DNA of 64,000 nt, taken from Capronia americana. Its lineage: Eukaryota > Ascomycota > Eurotiomycetes > Chaetothyriales > Herpotrichiellaceae. Position 1 is the stretch's first letter. Each line of letters starts with the position of its first letter. The notes beneath the pieces are model-generated. The model saw only the letters and a program-made list of their open reading frames with translations, was not told the origin of the DNA and searched no databases. Both the position numbers and the translations under genes were made by a program. The stretch is taken from the NCBI GenBank assembly GCA_016110215.1, contig JADWQD010000002.1:2790001-2854000 (forward strand). The letters are read 5' to 3'. This document shows, piece after piece, positions 61,651 to 64,000 of this stretch.

Positions 61651-64000
61651 TCACGAACTAAGCGGATCCTCGTACTCGTCCCCACTCATCTCAGCCAGCT
61701 CACTGCTGTTGTCCTGCCAGTCCGCCGAGCTGAGCGTCTCAACGGCCGAATCAGCCTTCGCCCTCAGCTGAACCATGACAGCCTGTGCATTGGCAACTTT
61801 TTCCTCATCCGCTGCATTTTCCAGGTCGAAATACTGCAGACAATACTCCACCACGTCGAGCACTTGATTGACTTGACCAGGTTGCAGGTTGTTACCGTCT
61901 CGGCTGCGTGGGTTCAAGAAGTTCTGTTGCACGAAATTGGAACAGCTAGTCGTCAACTCTTGCGCGGCCACCACAAGCGTACGGTAAAGTGTGGGGTCTG
62001 CAGCAACTTCTTGTAAAGGCGTAAGCAGGAGTCTCTTGAGCAAGTCCACCGTAAACGCACGGGTGTTGAATTGGCCTTCGGTGGGGGCCAGCAGTAGTGT
62101 CGGTGCCCATTGCGAGATGGTCTGCAACATCAGATCCTCCAAGAAGGATGTCGGCAAGTTGCAGGGGATGTTCTCGATCTTAAGAAGAAAGTCCACGAAT
62201 TCGTAGTACTCCTTGCCATACTCGACGCCCACCGTTGCGATGCTGTCCAACGCGGATTGGGCCAGTTCGAAGACCTTGCTGCTGGTCGGACAGCACTCGC
62301 AGAACACGAGCGTCGGTCGAGTGAAGCAGCTAGCGATATTGACGCTGCGATCATTCAACCCATGCGTCAATAAGTTGGCGAGATAGTGCGAGAGTCGCTT
62401 GTCCGAGGCAAAGATCGATATGATGACTTCCTGTGCTGCCTGATTATGTCTTCCTACGATCAGCCGCCGAAGCCATTCCAGGTCGGGCGGAACCTTGTTT
62501 AGCCCAAGGGCCTGCAAGTCGGCTGTGCTCAGGCCAACTTTCTTGTCAAGCGTCCGATATCCCTCGTCGGTCGGCAGGTGGAGATCGATTCTCTGCAGCA
62601 GACTCGCAAACACCCTGATGAGCACTTGATACGGGAACTGTCGGTTTCTCTCACGTGCATTCAAATACGGTATGTATCGCGCCTTCAATCTCCTCGACAG
62701 AGGGAAGTCGGGGCTGGCGACATGCATCATGATCATGTCGATTAGCTTCTCTAGGAAGTCCTCTTCAAGGATCCAGATGGTCTCCTGGTTCCCTAGTCGG
62801 TGGATGTGATAGAGAATGTTGAAATAGTCACTCCAGGGCCGGCCGTTCTTGGTCACCACCTCCCAAAGCTTAGACAATTGGCTGAGACAACTCTTGAGCC
62901 AATGGGCGTACTCTGTCGAAAGCCTCTGGTGCTCGTCGTCCATGGGATCTAGCTCCGTAATGCGGCCATGCAGGCGCGTAAAAACGCTGATGAACAGGTT
63001 GGCAAAATTCTTTCTCACGACCTGTAAGGGACTTCGAACGACGACATCTTCAAGTGCTAGGTTTGTGCGGAACCAACGAGCAATGGTTCTCGCGCAATCA
63101 GGGCATTGCGCCACATAATTGAGGAGAACATTGATAGTCTCTTCGACTGAGGGTAGCTCCTTGAAGCGAGAAGATATAGAGTGCACATACTCCAACACCA
63201 TTATGATTGTCTTTGACTCGAGGGTGTGATCGTCGCTGCATTTCTCGACCCCTCGCCTCATGTGCTCCAGCAGGCGGAGGACAAATTGAGCGTGTACAGG
63301 ATCCTGCGCGCAATAAGACCGCAAGTAGAGTTCGTTCTGTTTCGCGATGTGCTGTTCCATCCCAGGCGTCAGCGGAATGCGCACAGGATTGATGGCATCG
63401 TGTGCCCGATACTGCCCCTCGATCTGCTGAATGCTGGATGTTCTCTGATAGAACAGCATGTATGCACTGTAGAATTTTGGTAGGTGGTAAAACCCGGCTT
63501 CGGATATGCCTCCAAAGCAATTTTCACGCATCTGATTGGGATCGAAGAGGCCGACGTCTTGGTCATTGAACTGGACCCAAGCTTGTTGTACACTCTTGAT
63601 GGTTGGCCGCTGGCGGATGAATGAGTAATAGTGACCTGAGTCCGCTGTGCCCGAATGGACGATGACCCCGGTGAGCTGGAAATAGTCCGGTTCTCCCGAT
63701 TGCTGTTCGTCACTCAGTCTTGCCAAAGTATAGGGCGCCATATCAAGTGTGTCGGGGAACTGAAACTCGTCGTTGACTTTGGTCCTCATCCCCGTCATGA
63801 TATCGTAGTCGAACCGCTTGAGATTGAAGATCAGGTTGTCAGGCACATCTTTCAGACAAGCACGTTTGACCGCATCGACGTGACGGCCACAAGAGGTGCA
63901 CGAGTATTTGTTCTCGCCTTGAAGAACTTCACCTTCGACATAAGCGCGAAGGCTGTCTTCCAATCGCGCTTTACCCTTGATTTCCACCTGGACGGCAGAG
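61651..64000 (-). CDS. USP-type ubiquitin carboxyl-terminal hydrolase, C-terminal part (start beyond window)
   Basis: A single open frame entering at the right edge; 782 residues visible, start outside the window. It contains the second half of a USP catalytic domain: a zinc CxxC remnant (KYSCTSCGR), FNLKRFDYD, GVIVHSGTADSGHYYSFIR with the catalytic histidine, and FNDQDVGLFDP. The cysteine box and first half lie outside. After the catalytic domain ~600 residues of helical repeat sequence follow and the protein ends EMSGDEYEDPLSS. The architecture fits large fungal USPs related to the USP9X/USP34 group. Such enzymes remove ubiquitin from target proteins. The gene's identity at the subfamily level is uncertain without its other half. 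Confidence 0.88.
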   Translation of the reverse strand, partial: SAVQVEIKGKARLEDSLRAYVEGEVLQGENKYSCTSCGRHVDAVKRACLKDVPDNLIFNLKRFDYDIMTGMRTKVNDEFQFPDTLDMAPYTLARLSDEQQSGEPDYFQLTGVIVHSGTADSGHYYSFIRQRPTIKSVQQAWVQFNDQDVGLFDPNQMRENCFGGISEAGFYHLPKFYSAYMLFYQRTSSIQQIEGQYRAHDAINPVRIPLTPGMEQHIAKQNELYLRSYCAQDPVHAQFVLRLLEHMRRGVEKCSDDHTLESKTIIMVLEYVHSISSRFKELPSVEETINVLLNYVAQCPDCARTIARWFRTNLALEDVVVRSPLQVVRKNFANLFISVFTRLHGRITELDPMDDEHQRLSTEYAHWLKSCLSQLSKLWEVVTKNGRPWSDYFNILYHIHRLGNQETIWILEEDFLEKLIDMIMMHVASPDFPLSRRLKARYIPYLNARERNRQFPYQVLIRVFASLLQRIDLHLPTDEGYRTLDKKVGLSTADLQALGLNKVPPDLEWLRRLIVGRHNQAAQEVIISIFASDKRLSHYLANLLTHGLNDRSVNIASCFTRPTLVFCECCPTSSKVFELAQSALDSIATVGVEYGKEYYEFVDFLLKIENIPCNLPTSFLEDLMLQTISQWAPTLLLAPTEGQFNTRAFTVDLLKRLLLTPLQEVAADPTLYRTLVVAAQELTTSCSNFVQQNFLNPRSRDGNNLQPGQVNQVLDVVEYCLQYFDLENAADEEKVANAQAVMVQLRAKADSAVETLSSADWQDNSSELAEMSGDEYEDPLSS

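Overview
The window is 64 kb of nuclear DNA from a filamentous ascomycete (Pezizomycotina). The support is direct. Most genes are interrupted by short introns (mainly 44-130 nt) with GT donors, CTAAC or CTGAC branch sites and (C/T)AG acceptors. Genes lie on both strands and are spaced by 0.3-2.3 kb. The gene set is fungal: Dbf4/NimO, Zds, Kar5/Tht1, Lsb5, Hal2, a Sft1-type SNARE, mitochondrial L6, TFIIE-alpha and a fungal regulator of the Zn2Cys6-associated type. I cannot assign a class or genus. There are no tRNA or rRNA genes, no transposon I can recognise, and one 97-base assembly gap (20334-20430) inside an 8-bp tandem repeat.

Layout. 1.6-7.3 kb: a possible metabolic trio of Baeyer-Villiger monooxygenase, secreted-looking amidohydrolase/decarboxylase and cytochrome P450; the last two are divergent across one 594-bp promoter. 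9.6-18.7 kb: a YANK/STK32-type kinase, the Dbf4 subunit of the replication kinase DDK, an NAD(P)-dependent epimerase-like protein, and a seven-exon divergent kinase with DWA in place of DFG. 19-30 kb: mitochondrial ribosomal protein L6, the repeat and gap, Hal2 3'(2'),5'-bisphosphate nucleotidase, Lsb5, an NTF2/SnoaL-like protein, a CUE+Smr protein and methionine-R-sulfoxide reductase. 31-43.5 kb: a salicylate-hydroxylase-like FAD monooxygenase, an ArfGAP, a Zds protein, a Sft1/Bet1-type SNARE, TFIIE-alpha and, ending 9 nt before TFIIE-alpha, an undescribed gene whose protein starts MGCFFSRC. 44-49 kb: a fungal transcription-factor-like gene with an unclear 5' end, and the karyogamy protein Kar5/Tht1.

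50-54 kb is the most novel part. A 64-residue secreted cysteine-rich peptide and a larger secreted protein about 2 kb away share an 18-residue module, C-x-C-x-C-x3-C-x7-C-C with flanking conserved residues. It occurs once in the small peptide and twice in the large one. I do not recognise it as a named family, and it looks like a local set of secreted cysteine-rich peptides. 54-64 kb: a large membrane protein with a glycosylatable loop, a SIRT5-like class III sirtuin, an unusual fusion of a flavoprotein (HFCD/Hal3-like) domain with an F-box-like segment and Trp-Trp repeats, and the C-terminal two-thirds or so of a USP-type deubiquitinase that runs off the right end.

Most genes are housekeeping and not functionally linked. 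The two places where neighbours may work together are the oxidative trio at the left and the cysteine-rich pair at 50-54 kb. Exon boundaries were set by eye from splice signals and reading-frame phase; they are predictions.
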